Shown: positions 36,336 to 45,083 of the stretch, in pieces
Layout: every line of letters starts with the position of its first letter
Numbering within the stretch: position 1 is the stretch's first letter
DNA from: Aureococcus anophagefferens
Taxonomy: Eukaryota; Sar; Pelagophyceae; Pelagomonadales; Pelagomonadaceae
NCBI RefSeq assembly: GCF_000186865.1
Contig: NW_008705572.1
Span: 331,384-395,383 of the forward strand
Length of the DNA: 64,000 nucleotides
Direction: 5' to 3'
The notes under the pieces: model-generated
Seen by the model: the letters and a program-made list of their open reading frames with translations, nothing else
Told to the model about the DNA's origin: nothing
Databases searched by the model: none
Translations under genes and position numbers: made by a program

Positions 36336-37623
36336 ATGGAGGTCGTGCTGAAATACGTCGGAGAGCCGCCCATGGAGCTGAAGATGACGCTCCCGGAGAA
36401 GACGCAAAAAAAGAAGCTCGGGCACCTGCTGAAAATCGTAGAAAAGACCTACAAGGCGCGCCACGGTGTCCCCTTCGACGACGGCGTCCAGCTCTACCGC
36501 GGCGGCACCAGGCTCGACGGCGACGGCATCGTCGGCGAGGTCCTGGCCCACGGCGCCGAGCTCGTCCTGCGGTCGCGCAAGATCCTCCAGGAGCACCCGA
36601 CGGCGGCGCTCGCGGTCCCCGGCAAGGAGAACCTCGCGCCGCCGAAGCGGCGGAGGCGGCTCGTGCGCATGAACGTCATCGCGGACCCGAACTGTCGTGC
36701 GCAGCGTCCTGTGTGTTCGAGCAATCGTCACGCTTGGTACACTTGTAGGAGCCCACTTCTGGCCGTCGCTCCGCATGGTGAGCGCGGCCATCGCGACGGC
36801 GCCGGAGAACCTGAAGATCTCGCTCGTGCGCACGCCCTACTTCATCCGCCCGGACCTCGGGAACGCGCCGACCGGCGAGCTCTGGTCCGACATGCTCCGG
36901 CGCCACGCGGCGAGCAAGACGCCCTGCGCGTCGGCCTGCGCGGCGGGCGAGCTCTCCCTCACGACGAGCTCCGGCAACAAGCTCCAGGACCACGCCACAA
37001 AGGCGGACGTCGACGCGGGCATCGCGCGCTTCAAAAAGGGCCTCAACGTGCTCCCCGACGGCCTCGCGCCCATGAGCTTCGACTACGACGTGCGCATGAC
37101 GAGCTCCCTCGACGCCCAGCGGCTCCTGGGCTGGGCCGGGTCGCCCGAGGCCGCGCGCGTCGCCAAGGGCGGCCCCGCGGCGCGCGAGCGCCTCGCGGAG
37201 GCCATCGCCAAGGCCCACTTCGCGGAGCGCGGCGAGCTGAGCGACCGCGCGCTGCTCGCGCGCTGCTGCGCCGAGGCGGGCATCGACGCGCGGCGCGCGG
37301 CGCGCTACCTCGACAGCGGCCGCGACGAGGACGGCGCGCGGCAGCAGGCGCTCCGCGTGCACTACGGCTGGGGCTACGACGCCGTGCCCGTGACGCTCTT
37401 CAGCTCCGAGGGCGCCCACATGGAGATCCGGGGCTCCCAGAGCATGGACCACTACGTCGAGGTGCTGCGCCAGCTGTCGGAGCTCCCGCCGGGGAACAAG
37501 GACGCGAAGGCGTCCTGGGAGACGATGGACGAGCAGTGCATGGGCCGCGCGAACTGGCTCGAGCTGGAGCGCAAGGTCTTTTCTTCCAACGACTGCGGCG
37601 GCCTGCTCAAGACGACGAGCTGA
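36336..37623 (+). CDS. Ubiquitin-like domain joined to a DsbA/HCCA-isomerase-like domain
   Basis: Proposed exons 36336..36696 and 36749..37623, 411 residues. The first exon encodes a ubiquitin-like fold (MEVVLKYVGEPPMELKMTLPEKTQKKKLGHLLKIVEKTYKARHG...VQLYRGGTRLDGDGIVGEVLAHGAELVLRSR) and a basic linker (PPKRRRRLVR). The second encodes a DsbA-like thioredoxin-fold protein of the FrnE/2-hydroxychromene-2-carboxylate isomerase group: LVRTPYFIRPD, an all-helical insert, RERLAEAIAKAHFAERGELSDRALLARCCAEAGID, and YDAVPVTLFSSEGAHMEIRGSQSMDHYVEVLRQL. No CxxC redox pair is seen, so it may be an isomerase or transferase-like member. The exon joint is uncertain: a GT donor at 36697 keeps one frame, a donor three bases earlier would create TGA. 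Two separate genes (second starting at 36778) remain possible. Confidence 0.6.
36697..36748 (+). mobile_element. Short introner-like intron (about 52 nt)
   Basis: It contains CAGCGTCCTGTG, identical to the start of the element in the CPBP gene, then TTCGAG and CGTCACGCTTGGTA (again shared with that element), and ends CTTGTAG. The donor is GT at 36697 or 36694. No good flanking duplication is left. Confidence 0.55.
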
Positions 37624-37989
37624 TCCGCGTAGCCCTCCGAAAAAAAAACGCCGCCTCCGCCGCTCGAAGACCCGCCGGGCCGCGTGACGCGCGCGCTCCG
37701 AAAGCCGGAGCCGCGCCGACTAGGCCCCGCGGCGAGCGTAAGGAGGCGTCGTTGCACCCAAGCCCGACGATGCGTTGTCAGAGTCGCCGCGCCGACGAGG
37801 CCCCGCGGCGAGCGTAAGGAGACGACGTGGTACCCTTGGAAGACCGACGACGCGCTGAAAAAGAGAGATCTAGACGGCGGCGAGGGGGGGCGGGGGTCGC
37901 GCGCGGTCCGGGGGGGGGACGGGGGTGTCGAGACTCGGACGTCGGTCGGTGGGCTGCGCGAGTGCTCCGGAGGAACGGTGTCGCCGCGC
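37624..37989. repeat. Convergent intergenic with a 36-bp direct repeat
   Basis: 37710-37745 and 37786-37821 are the same 36-bp sequence with one mismatch (GCCGCGCCGACKAGGCCCCG...), period 76 bp. It lies between the stop codons of the DsbA-like and EFHC genes. An A8 run sits near 37650. No coding sequence. Confidence 0.6.
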
Positions 37990-40776
37990 TCATCGGAAGA
38001 GGAAGCGGGGGTCCTCCTCCTGCTTCATGGCGGCCTGGTGCATGCGCATGACGCCCTTGACGTCGCGCGACACGAGCATCGTCAGGAGCGTGTCCGTCGG
38101 TTGTCGCGTCCAGGGGTGGGGGAAGATGTGCTGGAATAGCAGCGTCTGCTCGCGCGTGTCGAGCTCGCAGTAGCCGTCGTCGATGATGCGCTTCACGGAG
38201 CCGACGAACTCGTCGCGGTGGCACGTGCCCGTGTTGGACACGTCGAAGGCCATGAGGTGCTTGCGGAGCATCTTCTTGCGGTGGTTGCGGCCGAAGGCGG
38301 AGGAAAAGGCCCGGAGGCAGTTCTTGAGCTTCTTCTGGACGTCGCCGTCGCAGTCGCGCATGGTCACGTTGACCTTGTCGAGGTAGTTGCGCACGGTCGG
38401 GATCTTGTTGCCGCCCGTGAGGTGCTCGCGGTACTTGTCGAGGTCGACGGCGCCGATGTCGCCGCGCTCCGGCAGGATCATGAGTAAAGCCGCCATGTAG
38501 TCGGAGAAGTCGCCCTCGTAGACCTTGTCGCAGAGCCGCTCGTACTCGACGCCCGCGTGGAGCATGGACGGCTCCGTGTAGCGCTGCTTGAGCGTGTTCG
38601 CCTCGGCGCGGCTCAGCACGCCGTGGAGCTTGTGCTTGCGCAGCACGCGGAACCAGGCGTCGCCGTCCACCGTGCCGTGGCCGTCGCGGTCCTCCGCGCG
38701 GAACGACGCGCGGAGCAGGCCGTTGCCCGCGTTCGCCTCGCCGATCTGGAGCCGCAGGGCCGTCACGAGCTCCTTCTCCAGCGCCCGCGACGTCACGGTC
38801 GTCGTCGACGACGCCGTGCGCTCCGGGACCTTGGGCATGGGCGCCGCGAGCACCAAGGCGTCGACGAAGTCGTCGTAGCGGACGACGACGTCGCCGCCGG
38901 GCCCCGGCTCGCCGTAGGCCCAGCAGAGCTGGCCTAAGACGTCGTCGTCGACGGTCTTGGACCCCCGCGTGAGCGCGAGGGACTGCTGCTCCATGTCCTC
39001 GACGGCCTTCTTGAAGTCGGCCTCGGGCAGCGTCCGCGTCTTCGCGGCGTCGCGGTCCGCGAAGGTACTCCGCACCTGGATGCGCGCGGCGCAGAGCTTC
39101 TCCGCGAGCTGCTCGAGGATGATGGCGTGCTTGGACCCCGCGGCGAGCTTCTTCTCCTCCTCGACGCGCTTCGTGTAGTCGTCCGCGCGGACGACGCGGA
39201 ACGTCTGGAGCAGCCGCCCCGTCGCCGGCGCCTCGAAGGAGACGATGTTGCCGTCGAAGAAGTCGGCGGGCCGGAGCCAGCGCGAGAGCACGGAGCCCGC
39301 GCCCTTCTTGCCGATGGACCGCTGGTCCGGGATGTGCTTCTTGTAGCGGCCGCGGCTGAGGAAGACGCCGCCCTCGAGGCCGCTGTTGCGCACGGGCGGC
39401 TCGTAGACCATGATCGTGTCGTCGCCCAGGTGGTAGTTGACGACGAAGGACCGCTTCTTGTCGAGCTCGGACACGCCGCGGTGCCCGAAGACGCACTCGA
39501 AGCGTAGAACTTTGTTGTCCGCCTTGATGAAGCGCTGGTAGTCCTGCTGCGTCGACTTGATGACGCGCGGCTGGAGCGACAGGCCCATGGCGTAGAGGTC
39601 GTTCTCCGCGCCGTAGCCGTTGAAGGGCGGCAGCGTCTGCGGGAACTTGTCGCCGTCGTCCGGCGCGATCTGCAACGGCTCCTGCGTGATGCCGCGCTTC
39701 TGGTACCAGGCCTCCGTGGACCGGTCGCAGGAGAGCATGAGGAGCGGCCGCCCCCAGACCAACAGCGACCCGCCGCACTTCAAATCCTTCCAGTTCACCT
39801 GCCGCGGCTCGTTGTTGTCGACGAGCGGGTTGTCCGGGTTCCAGAACGCCTCCTTCGGGAGCCGCGACCGGCGCAGCAAATTGGGGAAGCGCTGGACGCC
39901 CTCCGTGGCCACCTCCTTGATCTCGATGGTGTCGTCCGTGCAGAAGTAGTGCATCGTGTAGCGGCGGTCGCGGTCGCCGTCGCGGCGGTCGTCCTGGTAC
40001 GCGCAGAAGAAGCGGAGCACCTCGTGGCCGGCGACGGTCGCGCTCCGCTGGCTCCGCATGGCCGGCGCCGACGTCGGCCGCTCGATGTCCTGGCCCGCCT
40101 GCTTGTACTTGATCTCGGACCGCGCGCGCTCCGCGGCGAAGCCGTCGTCGGGCATGTCGAGCGCGGGGCCGAGCGCTTCGCCGTACGCGCGCTCGTAGAC
40201 GCGGCGCGTGCCCAGGTCGGCGTCGACGATGGTGAAGGTGCGGCCGAAGATGGTCACCTCCTCGCCGATGACGAAGTCGCCGGGCGTGAACTTGCGGCCG
40301 TCCGGGTGCTTGACGTGCGACCGCTTGAGCAGCTTGCCCTGCATGTAGCCGCTGTTGCGGACCTTGGGCTCGTCGACGCCCACGGTGGCGTCCTTGGGGT
40401 GGAAGGTGATGATGCACTTGTGGATGCGGTTCGTGTGGTAGGGCACGGACCGCGAGTTGTACTGCAGGATGGGCTCCTCGAAGTACGCGAAGAACCGGAG
40501 GCTCGCGCCGGCCTCGCGCGCGGGCACGAAGTAGCCGCTCTGCACCTGGGGCTCCTCCTTGGCGTACATGGGCGGCGGCGGCGCGCTGTGGTCGCTCTTC
40601 GCCGACGCGCCGGGCACGAAGGACGTGCGGCTCGTGCTCGCGCTCATGGGCCGGATGCGGCCCAGCGACAGGTTCAGCGGGTTCCCGATGGACTCGCGCT
40701 GGCCGAAGCCCGTGCGCGAGCCCGTGCGCGTCATGTGCGCCGACTGCGGCCGCCCGCCGGGGTTGTCGTAGTACAT
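37990..40776 (-). CDS. EFHC-family axonemal protein with three DM10 domains (Rib72-like)
   Basis: 928 residues, single exon. Three DM10 domains about 80-190, 245-395 and 445-560: LRFFAYFEEPI...VPYHTNRIHKCIITFHPKDATVGVDEPKVRNSGYMQGKLLKR, VLRFFCAYQDD...HYFCTDDTIEIKE, VLRFECVFGHRG...NYHLGDDTIMVYEPPVRNSGLEGGVFLSR, each with F..DFF.G/IVSF- or TFTIVDAD-type ends. An EF-hand-like loop (DRDGHGTVDGDAW, about 700) and a weaker one (FDVSNTGTCHRDEF) follow in a helical C-terminus. This is the full EFHC1/EFHC2 or Chlamydomonas Rib72 architecture. Those proteins are microtubule inner proteins of the ciliary A-tubule. Start MYYDNPGGRPQSAHMTRTGS; the Arg/Ser-rich N-terminus is typical. Divergent from the sulfotransferase gene over 134 bp. 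Confidence 0.9.
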   Translation of the reverse strand: MYYDNPGGRPQSAHMTRTGSRTGFGQRESIGNPLNLSLGRIRPMSASTSRTSFVPGASAKSDHSAPPPPMYAKEEPQVQSGYFVPAREAGASLRFFAYFEEPILQYNSRSVPYHTNRIHKCIITFHPKDATVGVDEPKVRNSGYMQGKLLKRSHVKHPDGRKFTPGDFVIGEEVTIFGRTFTIVDADLGTRRVYERAYGEALGPALDMPDDGFAAERARSEIKYKQAGQDIERPTSAPAMRSQRSATVAGHEVLRFFCAYQDDRRDGDRDRRYTMHYFCTDDTIEIKEVATEGVQRFPNLLRRSRLPKEAFWNPDNPLVDNNEPRQVNWKDLKCGGSLLVWGRPLLMLSCDRSTEAWYQKRGITQEPLQIAPDDGDKFPQTLPPFNGYGAENDLYAMGLSLQPRVIKSTQQDYQRFIKADNKVLRFECVFGHRGVSELDKKRSFVVNYHLGDDTIMVYEPPVRNSGLEGGVFLSRGRYKKHIPDQRSIGKKGAGSVLSRWLRPADFFDGNIVSFEAPATGRLLQTFRVVRADDYTKRVEEEKKLAAGSKHAIILEQLAEKLCAARIQVRSTFADRDAAKTRTLPEADFKKAVEDMEQQSLALTRGSKTVDDDVLGQLCWAYGEPGPGGDVVVRYDDFVDALVLAAPMPKVPERTASSTTTVTSRALEKELVTALRLQIGEANAGNGLLRASFRAEDRDGHGTVDGDAWFRVLRKHKLHGVLSRAEANTLKQRYTEPSMLHAGVEYERLCDKVYEGDFSDYMAALLMILPERGDIGAVDLDKYREHLTGGNKIPTVRNYLDKVNVTMRDCDGDVQKKLKNCLRAFSSAFGRNHRKKMLRKHLMAFDVSNTGTCHRDEFVGSVKRIIDDGYCELDTREQTLLFQHIFPHPWTRQPTDTLLTMLVSRDVKGVMRMHQAAMKQEEDPRFLFR

Positions 40777-40910
40777 GGCCGCGCGCTACCGGTCGACGGG
40801 GCAGCCCTCGATCGTTAACAGCTGAAATCGTTTGCTCGCTTGCCGGTTGGCGTTCAATCACCAAGGATATTGAGGTCGTTCATTCCGCGCGCGGCAGCCC
40901 CGCCGACACG

Positions 40911-41990
40911 ATGGGAAGCCTCGGAAGCTGGCTGCTCGTCGTCGCGTGCCGTGCGCAGCGCGCGGCGCTCCCGCGGCTCGTGCTCCACGTCGGCAGCCAC
41001 AAGACGGGCACGACCTTCGCGCAGCGCTTCCTCGTCAACGGCGTCGACGACCTGGGCGTCGCCTGCGTCGCCTGTGCCCACGAGAAGGAGGCCGCCGTGC
41101 TGCCGGCGGTGCTGCTGAACGCCACGAGCGGCCCGTCCGTCCGCTACGACGACCGGCGCGCGTTCGACGCCGTCGTCGCGGAGATCCGCCGCGGCGCGGC
41201 CGAGCGGCCCGCGACGCCCATGGTGCTCTCGGCCGAGGGCCTCGGCCGCCTGGCGCCGCCGCAGTGGCGCGCGCTCCGCGAGGCGCTCGGCGGCGGCGTG
41301 AAGAGCGTCGTCCTTTTACATGTGCACCGCGGCCTCGCGTCGTGGGCGCGCGCGATGTGGGCGACGGTCGCCGCGGACCGGTCCTTCGGCGAATTTCTGG
41401 CGGACACGGGCGCCTGGGCGCGCGTCGGCGCGCGGCTCACGGCCCTCCTCGGCACCGTCGTCCGGAATTGGCCCGGCGCGTCGCTCGAGAGCGTGTCCTA
41501 CGACGCGCTCGCCGAGAAGAACTCGTCCGTGCCCGAGTACTTGATCTGCCGCGCGGCGCGGCGCCTCCGCGGCGCGCCGCTCCGCGCGTGCCGCGCGCGG
41601 GTCCGGGCCAAGGCCGCGCGCGTCGACCGCGCGAACGTGTCGCCGAGCGCCGCGGCCGTCGACGCGCGGCGCCTCGCGCGCGCGGTCTACCTCTCGCGCC
41701 TCGCCGCGGCGGGCTGCCGCGAGGAGCGGGGCGCGTGGCGGCCGAGCTGGGCCGCGGCGGCGAGGGTGGCGGCGGATCTCCCCCTCGCCTGCGGCGCCGA
41801 CGACTCGCTCCTGCGGTCGCTCGCGCGCGACGGCGACAACGCCTGGGCGGCGGCGTCCGGCGCGCGGCGGCCGCGCGCGGAGCCGCCCTGGCGCGCGTGC
41901 CTCGTGGACACCGCGCGGCTCCAGCTCCGCCACTACGCGCTCCTCAACGCCCTCGTCGACCGCGACGCGCCCCCCTGCGGCGGCGCCTAG
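40911..41990 (+). CDS. Secretory sulfotransferase-like protein
   Basis: 359 residues. A short hydrophobic N-terminus (GSLGSWLLVVACRAQRAALP) is followed by LVLHVGSHKTGTTFAQRFL, the P-loop-like 5'-phosphosulfate-binding motif (GxxKTGTT) of PAPS-dependent sulfotransferases. Later KSVVLLHVHRGLASWARAMWATV sits where the 3'-phosphate-binding R/S region occurs. The motif places it with algal and bacterial carbohydrate or other secretory-pathway sulfotransferases. The acceptor is unknown; sulfated polysaccharide is plausible. The C-terminal half is Ala/Arg-rich with four spread Cys (ICRAARRLRGAPLRACRAR). Its stop codon is directly followed by the stop codon of the convergent USP39 gene. Confidence 0.7.
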   Translation: MGSLGSWLLVVACRAQRAALPRLVLHVGSHKTGTTFAQRFLVNGVDDLGVACVACAHEKEAAVLPAVLLNATSGPSVRYDDRRAFDAVVAEIRRGAAERPATPMVLSAEGLGRLAPPQWRALREALGGGVKSVVLLHVHRGLASWARAMWATVAADRSFGEFLADTGAWARVGARLTALLGTVVRNWPGASLESVSYDALAEKNSSVPEYLICRAARRLRGAPLRACRARVRAKAARVDRANVSPSAAAVDARRLARAVYLSRLAAAGCREERGAWRPSWAAAARVAADLPLACGADDSLLRSLARDGDNAWAAASGARRPRAEPPWRACLVDTARLQLRHYALLNALVDRDAPPCGGA

Positions 41991-43484
41991 TTAGTCCCGG
42001 CGCTGGTAGATGCAGAGGAGGGACTCGGACAGGCCGATGAGCTGGGGCATGGTCTCGGACACGTGGAGGTCCTGGATCTCGTACCACTGGTCCGACGTGG
42101 CCTGGCGGACGTGGACGCGGTAGGTGCCGTGCTGGAGCGGGTCCGCGCGCTGGTCCTTGTTGAGGCCCATGGGCAGGTCGTGGCACGCGTTCGCGCAGAG
42201 GTCGTACTTGGTCTTGGCGCCCTCGGCCGCGGCCTCGCCCTCGAGGGCGAACTGGTCCCTGAGCTCCAAATCCTTGACGGGGATGTGGACGATGGTCGGG
42301 TTCTTCTCCGAGTCGGCGAAGTTGTTCTTCGTGAAGCGCGCGAAGTGGAAGATGAGGTACTTGGGCAGGCGGCGGATGACGTAGCGCTTGCGCGACTGCA
42401 CGCCCGACTTGACAGAATCCGAAAGCTTGACGCCGTTGTATTTCGTGAGCACGTCGAAGAGGGGGATCTGGGGCACGATGTTGCCGCCCTGCGTGTCCTT
42501 GAAGAGCGGCGTCGCGGGGACGTCCAGCGTCAGGTAGAGGAACGGCAGGTCGCGCTCGTCGCGCTTCCAGCCCTGGGCCTCGGCGGACACGGCCGTGTCG
42601 TCGACGTCGGCCTCGTCGCGCTTCGTCAGGTGCGTGCGCCGGCTCAGCGTCTCGACGCGGACGTCGCCCTGGAACGCGTCGTGGATCACCGACGACCCGC
42701 GCTTCCGCGTGCCCCCCAAGCTCCGGTGGAGCTCGTTGAGGAACCACACCAGGAAATCCGCGGCGTCGGACGTCTCGCCGATCTGGAAGCGCAGCTTCGA
42801 CGCGACGGTGATCTCCTGCACGAGCTCGTGCGGCGAGATGACCGACTTGAAGTTGTCCCGGCTCCAGAGCTTGCGCAGCAGCTCGCCGAACTTGTGCACG
42901 AGGGGCGCCGGGCAGTGCGCGTAGTTCTCCGGCCGCAGGAAGAAGTCGCGCAGCGGCGCGACGTGCGCGAGCGCGTGCACGACGACGTTGACGTAGTCCG
43001 TCTTCTTCAGGTTGTTCAGGCCGCAGAAGCCCGGCAGGTAGGCGACGCCGTGGACGTCGCGGGCCAGCGTCGTCGTGCCGTCGAGCGCGCCGATGCGCTC
43101 GGGCCCGAAGACGGGGCGCAGGCACCGCACGACGTCGTCGAGCGAGCTGTCGACGACCTCGTAGTTCTCGGGCAGACAGTAGATGCGGCACGTCTCGAGG
43201 TTGATGAACATGTGGTGGCCCGTCTGCGTACTGTGCGTGTAGGCGTGCGTGTGGCGCCCGCGGCCCTGGAAGAACTTGCCGCAGACGAGGCAGCTGTAGA
43301 CGTTCTGGTTCGTCAGCGACTGGGAGCAGACCTTCTCGAAGTCGAAGTCGAGGAGGTGGCGGTTGATCGTGTCGAGGTAGGGGCACCGCCACGAAGGCAG
43401 GCCGTCCGTGCGCGCCTTCTTGGCCGGCGGGCAGTGCAGGCCCGGCGGGCCGGAGGACGACGCGAGGCCGGGCGGCAGGTCCAT
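41991..43484 (-). CDS. USP39: USP39/Sad1, tri-snRNP-associated inactive ubiquitin hydrolase
   Basis: 497 residues. USP39/Sad1 is a spliceosomal U4/U6.U5 tri-snRNP assembly factor with a dead deubiquitinase fold. An N-terminal Pro-rich stretch leads into a ZnF-UBP (CPYLDTINRHLLDFDFEKVCSQSLTNQNVYSCLVCGKFFQGRGRHTHAYTHS...GHHMFINL), with Cys/His ligands present. The USP domain reads GFCGLNNLKKTDYVNVVVHAL, in which the catalytic-Cys position is not cysteine (Asn in GLNN), as expected for Sad1/USP39. Further matches: FGELLRKLWSRDNFKSVISPHELVQ, DAADFLVWFLNELHRSL, IPLFDVLTKYNGVK and KRYVIRRLPKYLIFHFARFTKNNF. Start at 43484 (MDLPPG); the frame upstream is entered from TTG. Confidence 0.92.
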   Translation of the reverse strand: MDLPPGLASSSGPPGLHCPPAKKARTDGLPSWRCPYLDTINRHLLDFDFEKVCSQSLTNQNVYSCLVCGKFFQGRGRHTHAYTHSTQTGHHMFINLETCRIYCLPENYEVVDSSLDDVVRCLRPVFGPERIGALDGTTTLARDVHGVAYLPGFCGLNNLKKTDYVNVVVHALAHVAPLRDFFLRPENYAHCPAPLVHKFGELLRKLWSRDNFKSVISPHELVQEITVASKLRFQIGETSDAADFLVWFLNELHRSLGGTRKRGSSVIHDAFQGDVRVETLSRRTHLTKRDEADVDDTAVSAEAQGWKRDERDLPFLYLTLDVPATPLFKDTQGGNIVPQIPLFDVLTKYNGVKLSDSVKSGVQSRKRYVIRRLPKYLIFHFARFTKNNFADSEKNPTIVHIPVKDLELRDQFALEGEAAAEGAKTKYDLCANACHDLPMGLNKDQRADPLQHGTYRVHVRQATSDQWYEIQDLHVSETMPQLIGLSESLLCIYQRRD

Positions 43485-43626
43485 CGGTCGGTGGCGAGGG
43501 AGCTGCAAGTCGAGTTGTTGAACCAATGGTGCCGTTTTTTAGGACGTCTCCCACGCATCGGCGAGCTGTTATTTCGAAGGCGACGTCGGTGATTAACGCG
43601 ACGCGCACCCCGCGGAGTCCCGCGCG

Positions 43627-44055
43627 CTACTTTTTCCCCGACCGCTTGCCCATGCCCTTCTTCGGCGGGCCCTTGCCTCGTCGTCGCAGGATCTCGAGCT
43701 GGTTCTTGCGGCGCGCCTCGCGGTCGTTCATCCAGCCCGAGAGGATCTCGCGGCCGACGACGTCGATGTCGACGCCGCTCTGGTCGAAGTAGTAGTCCGC
43801 GAGGAGCGGGCCCTTCAACTTCTTCCGGAGGACCTTGTTGCCGCTCCGCACGTTCGTCGACGGCAGGGTCCCGAAAATCGACGCGCTGATGGCGTCGAGC
43901 CGCTTCGACGACGGCGCCACCTTGGCCTTTGGCGGCTCCCAGGCCTTTCCCGTCGTCGTCGAGAGGGAGCAGCGCGGCGCCGCCGCCGCGCGCTGGAGCG
44001 CGCCGCCCCGGGGGGCCGCCGCCGCCGCGAGGCGCGCGCCGCGCAGGGCGAGCAT
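43627..44055 (-). CDS. MRPS33: Mitochondrial small-subunit ribosomal protein mS33
   Basis: 142 residues. The N-terminal ~33 residues (LALRGARLAAAAAPRGGALQRAAAAPRCSLST) form a mitochondrial presequence. The core LDAISASIFGTLPSTNVRSGNKVLRKKLKGPLLADYYFDQSGVDIDV fits the mS33 family, which has an IFGE...RSG-KVLRK-L-GP...YY pattern, followed by a helical basic tail (NDREARRKNQLEILRRRGKGPPKKG). mS33 sits in the head of the mitoribosomal small subunit. The short length matches the family. It lies upstream of USP39 on the same strand. Confidence 0.75.
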   Translation of the reverse strand: MLALRGARLAAAAAPRGGALQRAAAAPRCSLSTTTGKAWEPPKAKVAPSSKRLDAISASIFGTLPSTNVRSGNKVLRKKLKGPLLADYYFDQSGVDIDVVGREILSGWMNDREARRKNQLEILRRRGKGPPKKGMGKRSGKK

Positions 44056-44272
44056 CGTGAGCGCTTTGCGCGACGGGCGCGCGGTGCTACTGTGGTGGCG
44101 GGCGGGTCGCTCGCGTGCGCGCGCTTCGGCTTGCTCAGCGCGGCCGCTCGCGGACGATGTGCTTCAAGATGGAACTCGTTGGACTAGTTATTGAAGGGGT
44201 TGCGCGCCCGACTCGTTGCAGTCCCGAAGCTAAATCGGCTGATTGCCTTCTATCGATGGCCCTTCGCGGCGC

Positions 44273-45082
44273 ATGGGCTGGATGAGGCGGGTGCAGGATG
44301 CTCTGCGCAAGGCAGCGTTTCGTGGAGAGCTGCAAGAGCTGCGACAACTGCTTGACGCGTTTGGGGACTGGGCGGATGTCGTGGGGAACTGGGCGTATGT
44401 TTTGGACACTCTGGATTGCGCATTGATGGATGCGGCCTGCAACAGCCAGCCTGATGCCGTCTCCATGCTCCTCGGGTACGGTGCAGATGTTAACCGGGGA
44501 GATATCAACGGAGAAACAGCTCTTATTGTCGCAGTCTGCGGTCCATTGCAGTCGACCGCGGCTCGTCCGGGGGAGTTCCGCGGCCGTCCGGGGGAGTTCC
44601 GCGGCCCGGAGCGTAGCGCGTCAGACGCCACCCGCGCGCAACAAAAGACGGTTGTCGCTCTCCTCGAGGCCGGAGCGGATGTCAATGCTAGCAGCGAAGA
44701 AGTGATCCTCGGCGGCCAAGGTATGAGACGTCGTCTGCCAGCCAGAGACGCCCTACTGAACGGGAACCGTCGTGTCTTGTTGACTCTCATGCGCGCGGGA
44801 GCTGATTTTGCCCTGCTCCGCAAGAGAATTCCTCGAGGCTCTCGCTTTATGCTGCGCTGGGTCAACGAGCAGCGCGCAGTAAAGGGTCCCGCCTGGCACC
44901 TCTTCGAGAAGATCGAGCAGGCAGCGGCCGAAAGCACCGAGGACATCACTCCCTTCGAGGCCTACGCGCGCCGCCACCGCAAGATCCTCGCCGGCGTCGT
45001 CTCCAAGTGCGCGCGCGCCGTCCTCCCGGACGACGTCGCCGGCCACGTCGTCGCCTTCTACTGCCCCTACGGCGGCCACTAG
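44273..45082 (+). CDS. Ankyrin-repeat protein
   Basis: 269 residues. Ankyrin-like units: DALRKAAFRGELQELRQLLDAFGD, LMDAACNSQPDAVSMLLGYGADVNRGDINGETALIVAV, TVVALLEAGADVNASSEEV, NGNRRVLLTLMRAGADF. An 18-bp tandem duplication duplicates RPGEFRG inside a loop. The first half is less GC-rich than neighbouring genes, with AAA, ACA and TTT codons. The C-terminal tail ARAVLPDDVAGHVVAFYCPYGG is a short F-box-like helix but cannot be named. Soluble, probably a protein-binding scaffold. Start chosen at ATG 44273; the frame upstream is entered from TTG. It ends 1 nt before the convergent cyclase-like gene's stop. Confidence 0.65.
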   Translation: MGWMRRVQDALRKAAFRGELQELRQLLDAFGDWADVVGNWAYVLDTLDCALMDAACNSQPDAVSMLLGYGADVNRGDINGETALIVAVCGPLQSTAARPGEFRGRPGEFRGPERSASDATRAQQKTVVALLEAGADVNASSEEVILGGQGMRRRLPARDALLNGNRRVLLTLMRAGADFALLRKRIPRGSRFMLRWVNEQRAVKGPAWHLFEKIEQAAAESTEDITPFEAYARRHRKILAGVVSKCARAVLPDDVAGHVVAFYCPYGGH

Positions 45083-45083
45083 G

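Noticed and set aside
36693..36750. TGA at the introner junction read as selenocysteine
   Set aside because: Pelagophytes do have many selenoproteins, but no Cys-aligned redox position or SECIS-like stem could be shown here. A frame-preserving donor three bases away is simpler.
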